A DNA stretch of 64,000 nt, from NCBI GenBank assembly GCA_014058105.1, contig JACGCM010000544.1, positions 186,001 through 250,000 on the forward strand, given 5' to 3'. The position numbers and the translations under genes are program-made. Under the pieces are notes generated by a model. The model ran no database searches. It was not told the DNA's origin and was given only the letters and a program-made list of their open reading frames with translations. The DNA is from Kingdonia uniflora. Lineage: Eukaryota; Streptophyta; Magnoliopsida; Ranunculales; Circaeasteraceae. Shown here in pieces: positions 22,701 to 35,331 of the stretch (position 1 is its first letter; every line of letters starts with the position of its first letter).

Positions 22701-25700
22701 AATTAGAAGAAGACTTGAGAAATAAATGAGTTGATTGCAGCATTGGTTTCTGAGGAAGAGCGATAGAGGAAAGGTAAAGAAAAATCGGCTCATCTGATTA
22801 CGTCCATGAAATACCTGTCTATCAATTCTCAGGGGAAGAAGAAGTTCAAAAATCAAGGTTCTACAAAGAAAAACGGTTCCAAGTCTGGTATAGGGCAGAG
22901 TTCCCGTTCAGGGAATGGGAACGAGAAGCAGAATGCGACTACCTTATCAGCTATAGAATGTTTCTTTTGGAAGAAGAAAGACCATGTGAAGCAGGACTGT
23001 CATTCTTACAAAAATTGGCTAACTAAAAAAGGAGAAGATCTTCAGCAGGCGGCCGACAAGGCATGAGGATGTTTGACATTTTTTCATTGCGTTTGTTGGC
23101 ATTTTTTGTTTGGTTTTAGACACGGGTGTTACTTTAGATTTGACAGACACATTTTATGTTTCATCGATAAGACGATCTCTAGTTTCAGTTTTCTCGGTTG
23201 TACTCTTTCAGTTATTTATTTATTTTATTTTATGGGTTACATCGTCTATCTCTTGATCATTATTTTAAGCATTACTATTATGTTTATCTTCTAAGGCTAG
23301 TACTTCTTCTACTTCTAAGGCTTTACTATTATGTTATGAGTTATCTTTGATGTTATGGCACAAATGACTATAACATATTTATAAGAAGAGGTCAGAGATT
23401 AAGGTTATCTGGTCAGATCGAGGAGGTGAGTATTATAGTAAAATCTATCAAAATGGTCAACATTAGAGACTATTTTATTAGTATTTACTAGATCAGGGTA
23501 TTGTAGCCTAGTACACTACTCCTAGATCATCTATGTATCGGGAGAAATCCTAGTCTTAATCACTTGCGTGTTTGGGGTTGTCCTGCATCCATGGACTGGG
23601 ATAGATCGAAATGTTTTAGGTTTTATTGTCCTTCTCGACCCATGAAGATTGTTGAGTGTGCTCAGACTCATTTCATATAAGAGTAATATCACTTTACCAA
23701 TACTATTCCTACAGAGTTTGCATTTGAGGAGGACTTTAAAACTCATGAGTCCAACTGCTATTTCAATCAGTGTTATTATGCTTACGTGTTTATTTGACAT
23801 TGACATTATGACCAGTACAGTTTCAGACCCATCTATTATTTTAGACCCTATTTTCCAGACCCCGTCGTACCACCAGTTCCCCCTTAGATTTGGCCAGAAC
23901 CCACTCCAGTCCAGCTTCTTATTGTTCCACCTCCTGTCCAACCTCTTGCTCCTACTTGAAGATCCCCTAAAGATAGGCGTTTAGCTTTATTTATTTTGTT
24001 TACCACTTTTATTCAGTTGAAGGGGAATTATTTGATTTCGAGGATCCAACATATTTTAGTTCGGTTATGGCTAGATGTTTTTGCAAATCAGTGGCGTAAT
24101 GCCATGATAGAGGAGATGGATTCTATGTCTCACAACTCTGTGTAGGAGTTGACACCTTTACCTGAAGGATCTAAGAAAGTTTAATACAAATGGGTTGCTG
24201 TATATACGTCAAACAGAGTATGAGACATTTTACATTTATGGTTTTGTACGTAGATGATATTTTACTCGCTCGCGGGTGACGTCCAATTTCTTCATGAGAC
24301 GAAAACCATCTTATCTCAGCATTTTGATATGAAGGATGTAGGAGATGCCAAAGCAGGTGAAGTCCCTGTTGCCAATGATAATATCTTTAGAAAGACGATA
24401 CCGTACGATACAGTTTCAGTAGTTGAATGCCTCATGCATGGCATGATATGTATGAGACCCGACATCAATTTTGTTGTTGGGATATAAGGAAGGTACCAAC
24501 ATAACCCTTCTATTATTCATTAGCATGCAACCAGTAAGGTTCTTCGCCATTTAAAGAGGATAAAATATTATAGATAGGTTTATAGAAGATCGGATGAGCT
24601 TATAGTTTTGGGCTACTATGACTTAGATTTTGTTGGAGTCTCTTTAAAGATCGTTTTTTTACGTGGGAGTAGTTATTGGTTTATTTTATTTTCCTGTTAC
24701 TGCATTAGGATTCTTTATCCTTGTGGAAGTTATTCTCGCTTATTATTTTAATCGACATTCAGGCTTGATTTTGATTATTTAGTTGTTATTATATATGTAC
24801 ATATTCAGTTTAAATTGTGCAATTACAATAAAGTTTTAGATATGAGTGATTTTATCACATGACTGTTGTTTAAGTATCAAGTGTCTATAAAGAATACTGA
24901 AATGTTTATTAAGATTGTTTTGGCTGGATATGGGTATGCTCCCCATCCTTTGACCTTCATTTCAGTATGAGCGATGGTCTTCGCATGACGGTTTGTTTAA
25001 GTATTGAAATGATATGTATTTGGTAAACACATGTTGTAGGATACTAATGGAAATGTACCAACACATCATTAAGGTGTACATTTTCCATTCACACACTAAA
25101 CTCCACCAATAAAGAAATTATACTTGAAAGCTATTGAGGTTGCTAGCCTGATGTCCACGATATGAATTAGGCATGTGCTCAAAGGCCTGACCAAAATTTA
25201 TCTGTGAACCGTGTTAGCCATCTTTGTAGTCGTAGTGTGACAGTCAAGTTCGATGTAACATTGCATTCGATAAATTATCATGTGTGGTTTAAAAATATAA
25301 AGAATGGTTATCCGCTTTCATAAAAATTCGTGAATCAGGATTTTCCATATATATCGGCATTACTTTTCCAGTTCACGAGCATACATGTTAATAGGTCGTA
25401 TAGGCGTTATTGGCTGTGTCCAATTATTACATCAAGTTAAGGTAGGTGAGACCTAACAGTGTTACTCTTTATTAGGATTTGATGATATAATGGGAATATC
25501 ACTCTAACCCTATCAGGTTAAATAGAGAAGAAGTCCCTCTTGGAGGCTATTACACAGAAAACCATCCCATTGAGGCTTGCAACCAATCAAAGGGAAGACT
25601 ACACTCAAGAACAAAGGAATTTTAGAAAACATGAGAAGAGATTAGTAGAATCATATTCATATTTGATTATTGATCATAGTTATTGTATTGTATTTATAAC

Positions 25701-25701
25701 A
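19791..25701 (+). mobile_element. Full-length but dead Ty1/copia retrotransposon (element D)
   Basis: The 5' LTR is 19791-20145 and the 3' LTR about 25331-25701 (shared blocks such as AAGTCCCTCTTGGAGGCTA). Both end in ACA, and the 5' LTR is followed by a Met-tRNA-type primer binding site, ATTGGTGTCAGAGCT (20146-20160). The pentamers GGCAT (19786) and GACAT (25702) flank it and restore the interrupted Athila integrase, so they are the target duplication with one change. The ~2.3-kb leader is unusually long. Gag remains include NYSNWKLKI near 22456 and a zinc knuckle at 22959-23000 (CFFWKKKDHVKQDC) in which the second cysteine is tryptophan. RT remains include the YVDD motif at 24247-24258. Stops and frameshifts throughout mean it cannot move on its own. 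Confidence 0.88.
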
Positions 25702-25925
25702 GACATTCCAATCGGAGTTTTATATGTAGTACGATAAGCCCAAAGTGCATCAGTTAGTCTTACCGACTAATCTTTACGATTTAGGTTAACCGCCTTTTGG
25801 AAAATATTTTTGATCTCCCGATTATAAACTTCCACTTGCCGATTGGTTTATAGATAATAAGGTGCTATCACCTTATGGGTGACACCATACTTTTTGACAA
25901 GGCAGCAAAAAATTTATTATTAAAA
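25702..25925 (-). pseudogene. Athila-like integrase, upstream half
   Basis: Minus-strand reading gives KYGVTHKVIAPYYL, NREIKNIF, then LTDALWAYRTTYKTPIGM, which joins directly to PPYRLVYGK at 19790. Frameshifts and an internal stop show it is dead. A different LTR begins at about 25926. Confidence 0.8.
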
Positions 25926-26664
25926 TGTGACCCCCCTCCTGATCTAGAAGGATCTAGGGAAGTTTTGATAAAAAAATTGGCTAAGTCGTTCGAAAACGAT
26001 TTAAAGTCGTTCGAACGACTTCTGGTCTATTTGAACAGACTTATTTTCTATTCGAATTGATAAAGTCTGTAGTGTTCTTCGAATACACTTTTTGTTGTTC
26101 GAACAGAGGCTTGTTCTGTTCAAACATATGCGCGATTCAGCCTATTATTATGGCATTTAATGACATAATTTTCATATTTTGTAACTATGAACTTGAATCC
26201 TTATAAAAGGGGCAAGGCTAGGCAAGATCTAGGAGGTTAGATCAATCAAAGTTATGAGAGAGAAAACTTAGGGCTTGAGAGGAATTTGATTGTAATCGAT
26301 TGATTTGAGCAATTGAAACTCTAAAAAAGATTTTTCCCAACCAATTTGTGTATTCTTTGTACAACTATTCGCTTTAGGGTTTCTCAATTCGTATTGTGGA
26401 TTAAGTGGTATCAGTTTTCCAATTACGATTCTCGGGGGTGATTGTGGTTTATGGTCTTTACACGCGACCGTCTCAAGTAAACGAAGGAGAAGCTAGTGAG
26501 TCCATTGACGATTCACCGAAATCCTAACTCGAAGAAGAATAACAATTTGAAGATGGGCGATTCCGAAGATCGACTCACGACTTTGGAAACAAAAGTTTCA
26601 GACCTAACTATTACTTTAGAGGAGTTGGTAGAACAATTGCGTCTCACGAACCTATCTAGGGGAG
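25926..26664 (+). mobile_element. LTR and gag start of a truncated retrotransposon (element G)
   Basis: An LTR-like segment starts TGTGACCCCCCTCC and reaches ~26400, followed by TGGTATCAG, a Met-tRNA-type primer binding site. A short frame then starts at 26496; its later part reads MGDSEDRLTTLETKVSDL, a coiled-coil-like beginning common in gypsy gag proteins. The element stops abruptly at the inverted repeat at 26665. Confidence 0.55.
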
Positions 26665-27855
26665 TAGGTTATCATGACATATATATTTACTGCTTAGTTG
26701 GTAATGGGGGTTGAGATAACATATCAGCCATTTTGTTGTCCACTCCTTTGTTATATTTAATCAATAAGCTAAACTGCTGTAGGTATGGCTTCCACTTCAT
26801 ATGGTGAGCTTACTGTATCTTGGACTGCGTAGATAAGAACTGTAATGGTTTGCGATCAAAATATACCACAACCTCCTTCCCCAATAAGTAACCCCGCCAA
26901 TATTTTACTAATTGATATAATACGTAGAACTCTTTATCGTAGGTAGGATAGTTGCGTACTGCTCCTGTAAACATCTCAGAATGGTAAGTAACCGGTTTCC
27001 CATCCTATAAAAGAATTGCCCCCAATGCATAGTTTGGCGCATCTGTCTCGACCTCAAAATGCCGCTGCAAATTGGGCAATACTAACATTGGTGCATTTAT
27101 AATCTTGCATTTCAGTAACAGAAAAGTCTTCTCATGGTGTTCTTCCCACACAAATTGTACCCCGATCTTTGTCAAAGAATGTAATGGTGCAGCTATTTAG
27201 GAAAAATGCTGAATAAACTTTCGTAAGTACTGACAAGAATCCATAAAACTCCTCACTTTCGTCACTGTACGGGGTCGAGGCCAATTAGTAATGACCGAGA
27301 CCTTTTCTGGATCGACCTCTAACTCGCCGCCATCAACAATAAATCCCAAGTAGACTAGTTCCATCTTCCCAAACTCGCACTTCTTCCCATTTAAAAAAAA
27401 TGATTGTGATCGCAAAATACCCAACACTTTACGTAAATTCCCAAGGTGCTCCTCCCATGTTTGACTATATATTAAGATGTCATCCAAATATACAATCACA
27501 AAATCATCAATAAAAGTACGAAGTACCCCATTCTTTAACCGCATAAATGTAGCTGGAGCATTGCATAACCCAAAAGGCATCATCAACCACTTAAATAGTT
27601 CTTGTTTGATCTTGAACGTTGTCTTCCAAGTATCTTCTTCCCGGATTCGAACTGATGGTAACTCGACTTAAGATCCAACTTGGTGAAAAACTGAGCCGTC
27701 TGCAACTCATCAAAAAGCTAGTCAATCCGTAGAAGCGGATAACGATTCTTTATAGTAATCTTGTTCAGCGCTCGATAATCCACACACATTCTCAACTAAA
27801 CATGACATATCATGATATATCTAAACATTCTTAATATATATGTCATGATAACCTA
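26665..27855 (-). pseudogene. Ty3/gypsy reverse transcriptase-RNase H fragment between inverted repeats
   Basis: On the minus strand from about 27800: VDYRALNKIT, FFTKLDLKSSYHQ, PFGLCNAPATF, then the catalytic YLDDILIY (within 27197-27586), and downstream the RNase H pieces HFEVETDAPNYALGAIL and AHHMKWKPYL. Stops and small deletions are present. The segment is bounded by a 23-bp inverted repeat (TAGGTTATCATGACATATAT at 26665, and its inverse ending at 27855). No LTR adjoins it, so it is a displaced or inverted piece of a larger element. Confidence 0.85.
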
Positions 27856-29238
27856 CTAAACATGGCATATCAATTATATTTATATATTATTCCGATCAGA
27901 GGGCAATGACGAGCAATAATGGTACTTGCCTGATGATGGAATTCTTATAAAGAGCAAATCAAAGAATAATAGATTTTTTACTCTCTATTCACCCGCTCTA
28001 AGAATTTCCAACCACATTGAGTGATGAATAATTTATGTTAAAGCTCTCTCTACATTAAGGGTTTGAGAAATAGGGTTTGGGGTTTGTTTCTCTTTCTAGA
28101 TTTTGTTAAAACTTAAGGTGAATAGATGGGTTAAAGGAGGAGAAGATGGAGTAAAGGAAGGGGAAGTTACAATGGTGGTTTGACTAGGCTTTTCAACTCA
28201 ACTCAAATGGATCAAGATAAGCTACAACTAGGAGTTATATAATAAATGGCAACATAAAAATGTCCCAACCAACAAAAGCGTAAACGACCAACAAAAATGC
28301 GAGGCGCTACAAAAGCAAAGGAGGATGTTGGTTACAAGTTCAAGTCAAATATATGTCTTGCTGATGCATCTACGACGTAAACGCTCACATGCATCAAGCT
28401 TTCAACTAGATCCACCCGAGCAACAAATATTACTTTAACATACACATATCACATAAAACAAATACCTATCACACGGAAAAAAAAAATCAAGTAATAATAA
28501 CTATTACTGATCGTAAACGAATAAAAACTTATCAAATCGAACAAAAAATCAATCAGAGGAACGTGATTTTAAATCGATTTGCATATCCCCGACAACAGCG
28601 CCATATGATTAACCGTATCAAATCGGGTGTCATAATATGATTTAGGGTTGTCGTTCTCAAGGATGCATAGATCAGATCACGAATTCTCGTATCAAATTGA
28701 ATAATGAATATAAAGAACTTACAATAAAATAGTTTGATTATTAATTGAAAAAGTAGAACTTAAATTGATTCATCAAAAAGAAAATAAGATAAAAGAACAA
28801 CATTGTACCTTCCACTTCACTTTATCCTAACTCGTGAAATGAAATGAACGATGGAAAAAACCATTTTCTCATATCCTCATCTCCCTATTTGTTTTATAAG
28901 CTAACCAACTCCTCCCAATTCTCAACTAAGAAATAGATTTTTGTGGAGATATTTTAGTAACAATTTTAACTACATCACAACACATTGCCAACAACTCTTT
29001 CCACATGTCACTTTCTTGTTGATCTATAATTTATCTTCACTAGGTCATCTCCAGTAGTGTCTTTAGCATGTGAAAATAGGATTTTTGAAAAGGATTGAGC
29101 ATAAATGTTTTATTACCTGCAATACTAAGAATATATTCAATTAGGTCCGATAAAACTATAATTAAATAGAGCTCTAGATCATGTAAATTTAAAAGCACAA
29201 ATAGGCATTTTTCATGCCTATCAACTCTTTTGGGGTAG
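27856..29238 (-). other. Retrotransposon debris with an Athila-type primer binding site
   Basis: TGGCGCTGTTGTCGGGGAT on the minus strand (28585-28603) resembles the primer binding site of Athila-type gypsy elements. The sequence just above it (TTAATCA at 28606) would be the end of a 5' LTR whose start I cannot find. The rest is AT-rich without coding domains. Confidence 0.4.
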
Positions 29239-30960
29239 ATGCCGCAGAGTTGTGAAGGGTTTATTATAGTTGTGTTCAATTCATCAAGGAAGGAAGACAT
29301 TAAGTTTGACATTACAATTTCTTTGATTATGAGTGAAGAGAATATGCATAAATCATCTGAACTCTCTTCGGGCTCAAACGACGGTGTGTTGAACGTCGAG
29401 GAAAGAGTGAGGTCTTATATAAAGAGGCTAAAAAATGGAAGGGGTTGTTCACAGTCAAGGGGAAAGTCGAAGTCGCCCGGTGCATCTTGGACTTGTGGAA
29501 AGAATGGTCACTTCAGGCGTGATTGTAATTCTTTTAAGAAAGATAATGAGGAGAAATATACAATGAATCTTACTGAGAATGTTAGTTATGATGAGGCTCA
29601 ATTTCTTTTGTGCAACGATGTTAACGAATCATGGATAGTTGATTCGGGTGCCTTATTCCATGCTAATGCAAACATAGGTTTCCTAACCAATATTGTTAAA
29701 TATGACTTCGGTACAGTCTTCTTTGAAGACAAGAGTGTATGTAATATTACTGGAAATGGAAGCGCTAGGTTGAAGTTGCATTTGGGGGTGACGTTGGTTT
29801 TGAAGAATGTGCGACTTGTATCCAAATTGGGGCGTAACTTTTATCTCGGTTAGCCAATTGTCGGATGATGGTGGATATGTAAGCACCTTTGGTGATAGTT
29901 TCAAGAAGGTTATTAATTAAGGGAGCTATGGTAGTAGTTTAGGGCTTAAGGCAATGAATATTGTATACAATGCAAGATACAATTTTTACTATTTGTGCGA
30001 CCACTCTGGGGATTGATATAGGTACTCGACATAAATGGCTCAGTCACATGAGTGAGAAAGTGATGAAGATGATGGTTAGTATGGGAAAGCTAGAAGGTCT
30101 TGACGATTCATCTTAAGTTTTTTCACGAAGCAGAAGAAAGTTAGTTTAAAAATAACTGGAAGGTCGATGAGACCTGAAAAGTTGGATCCTATTTGTACAA
30201 ATGTTTAGGGGCCAACCGAGGTATCTTATCTTGGTGGTTCTCATTATTATGTTACTTCGATGATGCTACTCGTTAACTATGAGACTACTTTGTGAATAAC
30301 AAATCGGATGTGTTTGATAAGTTTAAGAATTGAAGGGTTATAGTTGAAAATGAAAACGACTTGAAACTAAAGTGTCTTAGGTCGGATAATAGGGCCAGAG
30401 TACTGTAGTGACGAGTTTGATGACTATTACGCATCAAATGGGATTATGGGACAAAAGACTATTCCTGGAACACCACAGCAAAATGGTATTGGATAACGCA
30501 TGAACCGAACCATAAACGAAAGAGCGAGGAGTATGAGACTCAACGCAGGATTGCCAAAATGTTTTTGGGAGGATGCAGCTAGTACGACGATGTACTTGAT
30601 AAATAGATGGCCTTCAAAAGATTTGGACTTTGGAATGCCTGAAGAAGCATGGACCGGTAAATAGATTAACCTTTCTCACTTACGTATTTTTAGTTGTATC
30701 TCATATGTGCTTGATAATTCATATACAATGACAAAGTTGGATGCAAAGTCAACGAAATGCATATTTATTGGATATGGTGGTGATGAGTTCGGGTACCAAT
30801 TTTGGGATGCGAAGAATTGGAAAGTCATTCGAAGCCTTAATATCACATTCAATGAGGAAGTTTTGTATAAAGACTTTAAAGTACCTGTACAAAGAAATTG
30901 AAGTGAAGCAGCAGAAAGTGTCAACATTGAATTTGAACCCTCTCGAGAGGTTAAAAATGA
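29239..30960 (+). pseudogene. Ty1/copia gag-protease-integrase remnant
   Basis: The 204-codon frame at 29239-29853 carries a zinc-knuckle remnant (WTCGKNGHFRRDC, first cysteine lost) and the protease motif WIVDSGALFHANA. Downstream, broken frames give the GAG-pre-integrase motif (KWLSHMSEKVMK), the integrase core (RSDNR, TPQQNG, NERARSM) and the conserved block KCIFIGYGGDEFGYQFWD near 30755-30810. RT and RNase H are missing, and no LTRs adjoin it. Confidence 0.88.
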
Positions 30961-32319
30961 AATCGTGGTTGTATTCCTCAAGGTTCCTTGTGGCCAATTT
31001 TGTCTTACATGGTGGTTTTCTTCTAATGGCATTCATTTTTGTATTCCTCAAGGTTCCTTGCGCGGCGGACTTGGTGGTCATTTGGGTAGAGATAAAACAA
31101 TTGTTTTAGTTGAAGAATGGTATTTTTGGCCATCTTTGAAGAGAGATGTTGCAGATTTTGTTTGAAAGTGTTTCATATGTCAACAAGCCAAAGGTTACAC
31201 AAAAAATACAGGTCTTTATACTCCTTCCGATTCTGGAATCACCATGGATCGAAATTTCTATTGACTTTGTTTTGGGTCTTCCTCGAAACCCAACGTGGTG
31301 TTGATTCTGCTTTCGTAGTCGTCGATCATTATTTAAAAATAGCACACTTTATATCTTGTAAGAATACGCATGATGCCGTACATACAATATTGTTAATTTA
31401 TATTTTAAGGAAATTGTGCGTCTTCACGGCGTTCCTCAATCTATCACTTCGGATAGAGATACCATGTTTTTAAGTTATTTTTGGCAAACACTTTGACAAC
31501 GCTTAACTATATCTTTGAAGTTTAGTAGTACCGCACATCTACAAACCGACAATCAAACGGAAGTGTTAAATCACACATTAGTTCACATTCCGGGTATTAG
31601 TTCTTTGGCTAATGAGTTTCTCTATCAAGTTACCGAAATTCACAAGATGATTACAAAGAATATTAAAGTTTCCAATGCCAAATACAAAACATATGCCGAT
31701 GAACATCGTCGATTCCATACTTTTGAGGTTGGGGATAAAGTAATGGTACACTTACACAAATAACGTTTTCTGGCTATAATTTATAATAAGTTAAAGATGG
31801 AGAAGATTGAGCCCTTACAAGATTCTTAAGAAGATAAATTAACGACAACGTGTATGTCATTGATTTACCCAATGGTTACAACATTTCTCCCACTTTCAAT
31901 GTTTTGGATCTCTATCCCTATCATGGAGATACTTACGAGATTTTTCCTTTAGTAAACTCGAGGCTGAGTTCTTTCCAAAAATGGGAGAATGATGTAGATT
32001 ACCAAGACAATGCCTAATCAACCCATACATGTGGGTCATTCAAGCCAAATCCAAACACAAGCCCAATCCATTGGAATGTCAAGGGACTTGTAAGTTAGAA
32101 GGTTTGGTAACCTTTAATAATTAATGTTTTAGTGGGTTTTAATTTGAGTTTGGTTATGAATATGAGAAGTTCTATAGCTTCTTGTTTAGTGATGTTTAAT
32201 TGGATTAATGATTGTAAGCCTATAAAAGGCTAAGTTCTATTTTGTAAAAAATATTCAATCATCAATCAATCAAGTGTTTCTCTCTATTTATTACAGTTTT
32301 CATTTGCTTTCTTACATCA
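30961..32319 (+). mobile_element. 3' part of a Ty3/gypsy element: integrase and 3' LTR
   Basis: The integrase zinc-binding and core regions are recognisable ([28 protein letters not shown] in shifted frames, FSSTAHLQTDNQTEVLNHT near 31520), as is the C-terminal part (HRRFHTFEVGDKVMV; IDLPNGYN). A purine tract (AAATGGGAGAA) precedes a complete LTR at 31990-32319 that starts TGATGTAG and ends TTACATCA. The 5' side is truncated at a junction with copia sequence marked by a 21-bp direct repeat. Confidence 0.85.
31990..32319 (+). repeat. 3' LTR of the truncated gypsy element
   Basis: 330 bp with short inverted ends TGATGTA/TACATCA, preceded by a polypurine tract. A related fragment lies at 18917. 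Confidence 0.8.
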
Positions 32320-33436
32320 AAACATTTATTTCCCTCGTAGACTCGAGGATTTTGAATTTTTTTGCGTCAACTCTTCATTAGAAATACAGCCATGAGAGCC
32401 GGTGGGAATTAATATCCCTAGCGTGAAATGCACATGCATCAAATTATAAGTGACGGAGATAAACCAAAACTGAAATAGAAAAATTAGAAGCCAAATGCAT
32501 GTCATATCTGGTAAGATCGGTGGATTAAAGTTAGTCCCGCATTGTTTAAAGATGTAGTACAACACAATAATAAAGAGATATGATATTCTAAATTGCACCG
32601 AGGCTTTTTTCAGGTAAAGCCCCACACCTATCCCAAACTAGGTGTTCAAGGTGGGGACAATATGGTGCAATGGGGGCTCATCGTAACTGCCACTCCTCTG
32701 ATGATTGATACAACTTTTGCTTCATCAACATTAGGTAAATAAATTTAGCCGTATCAATATAAAAAGAGAGTGAATCTCAAAAACAAAATTCATGGTGTTT
32801 TAAAGAATTTGACCAACATACATAAGTTTTTTTTTTTTCCCCTCCTACTTGAAATTGTTGACTATCGAATGAGTAGTTAACTCATATCTCATTCAGCAGT
32901 AACGTAATGTTTTTGTTGCTGACTGACTTGTATTCAATTATTATTCTCTCTTGCCTCATTCAATACTTTCATTTTACAATTTTTCAGTAAGCAACGAAAA
33001 CTCACTTACTGACTTTCATTTAGCAGTCGACAATAGTCAACTACACCTTAGTCAAGCTTCGACACTTATAAGTGAAAAAACACATCCTAAAAGCATCACT
33101 TGACTTGACATTTTAACTTTAAGTCATATATAGAGAGCCAAAAACATAAAATAAGAGTTACATCTGACTTGCCAATTAAAATCCAAAATGGCCAAAGCCA
33201 AATTTCCAAGCTAAAATTGGCTACCTATATCAGTTACCAAAAACTCCAACGTAAATTTTCCTCTTAAACCAATTTTGAAAACAAGTGACGTGGCAACTCT
33301 TCAAAACCTTACAATTTAAAGGGAAGTATGACATGACAGGTTGGGCCATATACCTTGGAGATTTGAATGGAGCTAAAAATATTATTTAGCTTTTAACTAG
33401 TGTTTAATCGACTTTGGCAACATTTGAATGCTCTAA
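32320..33436. other. Intergenic, no gene seen
   Basis: Short chance frames only; nothing recognised. Confidence 0.5.
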
Positions 33437-34938
33437 GGTGGTGTTTGTTTCATTGTTGATTTTTTTTTCTAGTTGTTGAAAAAAAGTTAGCCTCATTTTT
33501 TCAGCACTTGAGAGATATATATTTTTTTCAGCACCACATCAAGCCTCTTTATGTCGAGATTGCCCTTCTCCTCTCCAGACCTGAAGAAACAAAAACTCTC
33601 GAAGAGAAGAATACTCCTCTCCCCTCTTGCTCACTTTCTCTATCGTTCCCTCTCTTTCTAACCCATAACTTCTCTCTCTAATCCAATATCTGCCATTAAA
33701 TTGAAGTTGATTCGAAGAAAATGAAGCCAACAAATGTGATTCGCAACCCCAATAAATTCATCCAACGGTCGAAATATTACTCTCAACAATAACCAGTCTC
33801 ACAACAAATTCATCATCTCCTTTTAAAGATCCAAACCCTAGTCATCATCATCCAGATACAAAAGAACTATTTTTCTTGTCAAGTTTGGAACTCCCATAGT
33901 TGAATAATGAAACTCCCATAGTTGAATAATCCCATAACGAGCGATAATTGGGTGAGTTTATTTTAAAACTTCGTTTCTTGATTTGGGTTTTTTTTTTTTT
34001 TTTGTTCTCTCTATAATGTGATGTAGTTAAGGTTGCTGCCTATCAGCTAAATTGTACTAGGATTCACTTATTTTTGATGAATATTTTTGTAGTATTGCTT
34101 GATTTGAAGATCATGTGAACAATATTATTATTTTAATGAGTACAATATGTATGTATGTGTGATGATGCTTAAATCACGCATATGTTTTAAAGTAATAACT
34201 CGAGCAATGAGTTCGTTTGTTATGTTACAAACTTACGGCATTTGAGATTAATTTGGATGTCTACATAAATGTGAATCTAAACTGGATATAAGTAATGTGT
34301 AGATATTAGATAACTAAATATTGGAACAAGGGATGCATCCATAATATCATTACTGATTTGAATACTAATAAGTTTTGTTGTTGTTGTTGTTGTTGTACAT
34401 GTTTGGTGTTTCTCATGGACTGTAATATTGATATTGCCTACAAGTTTGTATTACTAGTTTTTTGTTGGATATATAGAATGAATGCGTAAAGGAGATCATA
34501 TTCGCACATAAGGAAGAATTTGTTACGTTACCATATAGTTGTTCATATATGTAAATGGGGATTCTAATTTTGGACTATGTTGGTTTGCGTTATCTTAAGA
34601 TTCATACTTCAGACTATCTTTAATTTTGTTGATCTGTATAAACCATTTTGTATATCCATTTTGTTTATTTTGTGCAATGCTACCTTTTGTATGTCCATTT
34701 TGTCACTTTTCAAGTTGTTAATATACTTTTATGGTGCTATAGTACTTTATAGTGGAGAGGTGCTATCAATTTTGAGGTGATGCTCCAAGTTTTGTTATTT
34801 TATAACAATGATATTTAAGACATTTAACAGCGTTCAACACTTCTTAAAAGAAAAAAAAAATACCATAACTTATTCAACACTTCATCATTAAGCATTCAAC
34901 ACTTCAAAACATTCAGCATTCAAAAAACAAACACCACC
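33437..34938. mobile_element. PIF/Harbinger-type non-autonomous element, 1.5 kb
   Basis: The left end GGTGGTGTTTGTTT and right end AAACAAACACCACC are perfect 14-bp inverted repeats, flanked by TAA on both sides (33434-33436 and 34939-34941). TAA/TTA targets and TGTTTG-type ends are typical of PIF/Harbinger and Tourist elements. No transposase is encoded. The interior has a short GTT microsatellite at about 34376-34396, and the right subterminal region repeats CATTCAACACTTC-type motifs. Confidence 0.87.
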
Positions 34939-34961
34939 TAAGTGTTATCATGCGATAAAAA

Positions 34962-35331
34962 ATGAATATTTTGAGTTTAGTCCTACCTACAAACTAGATT
35001 TTTGCCTTTAGTCTCCAAGTTGTTGAAAAATACACTTTTGGTCCCCAAATGGCCTCTGACCACAAGTCAACCCTAGTTGAAGTATTTTTTTTTCCCTAAA
35101 GTACCTAATTTAGCCTTACGTAGGTTGCACATGCAGTCGTGCAGACAACTTTTTACCTGTTATCTGAAATCATATGATGGTAGATTTTGTACTTCAGGGC
35201 AAAAATAGATTTCAACTAGGGTTGACCTTTGGTCAGATGAAATTTGAGAATAAAAAGTTTATTTTTCAACAATTTGGGGACTAAAAGCAAATATTCAGTT
35301 TGTAGGTGGGACTAAACTCAAAAAATCCCAT
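34962..35331. mobile_element. MITE with long terminal inverted repeats (Mutator-like)
   Basis: The left arm (TTTTGAGTTTAGTCC, CTACCTACAAACT, TTGTTGAAAAATA, GTCAACCCTAGTTGAA) recurs in inverted order on the right, giving arms of roughly 150 bp around a short centre. Long arms of this kind suit a Mutator-like MITE. A clear 9-bp target duplication was not found, so the superfamily is tentative. Confidence 0.65.
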
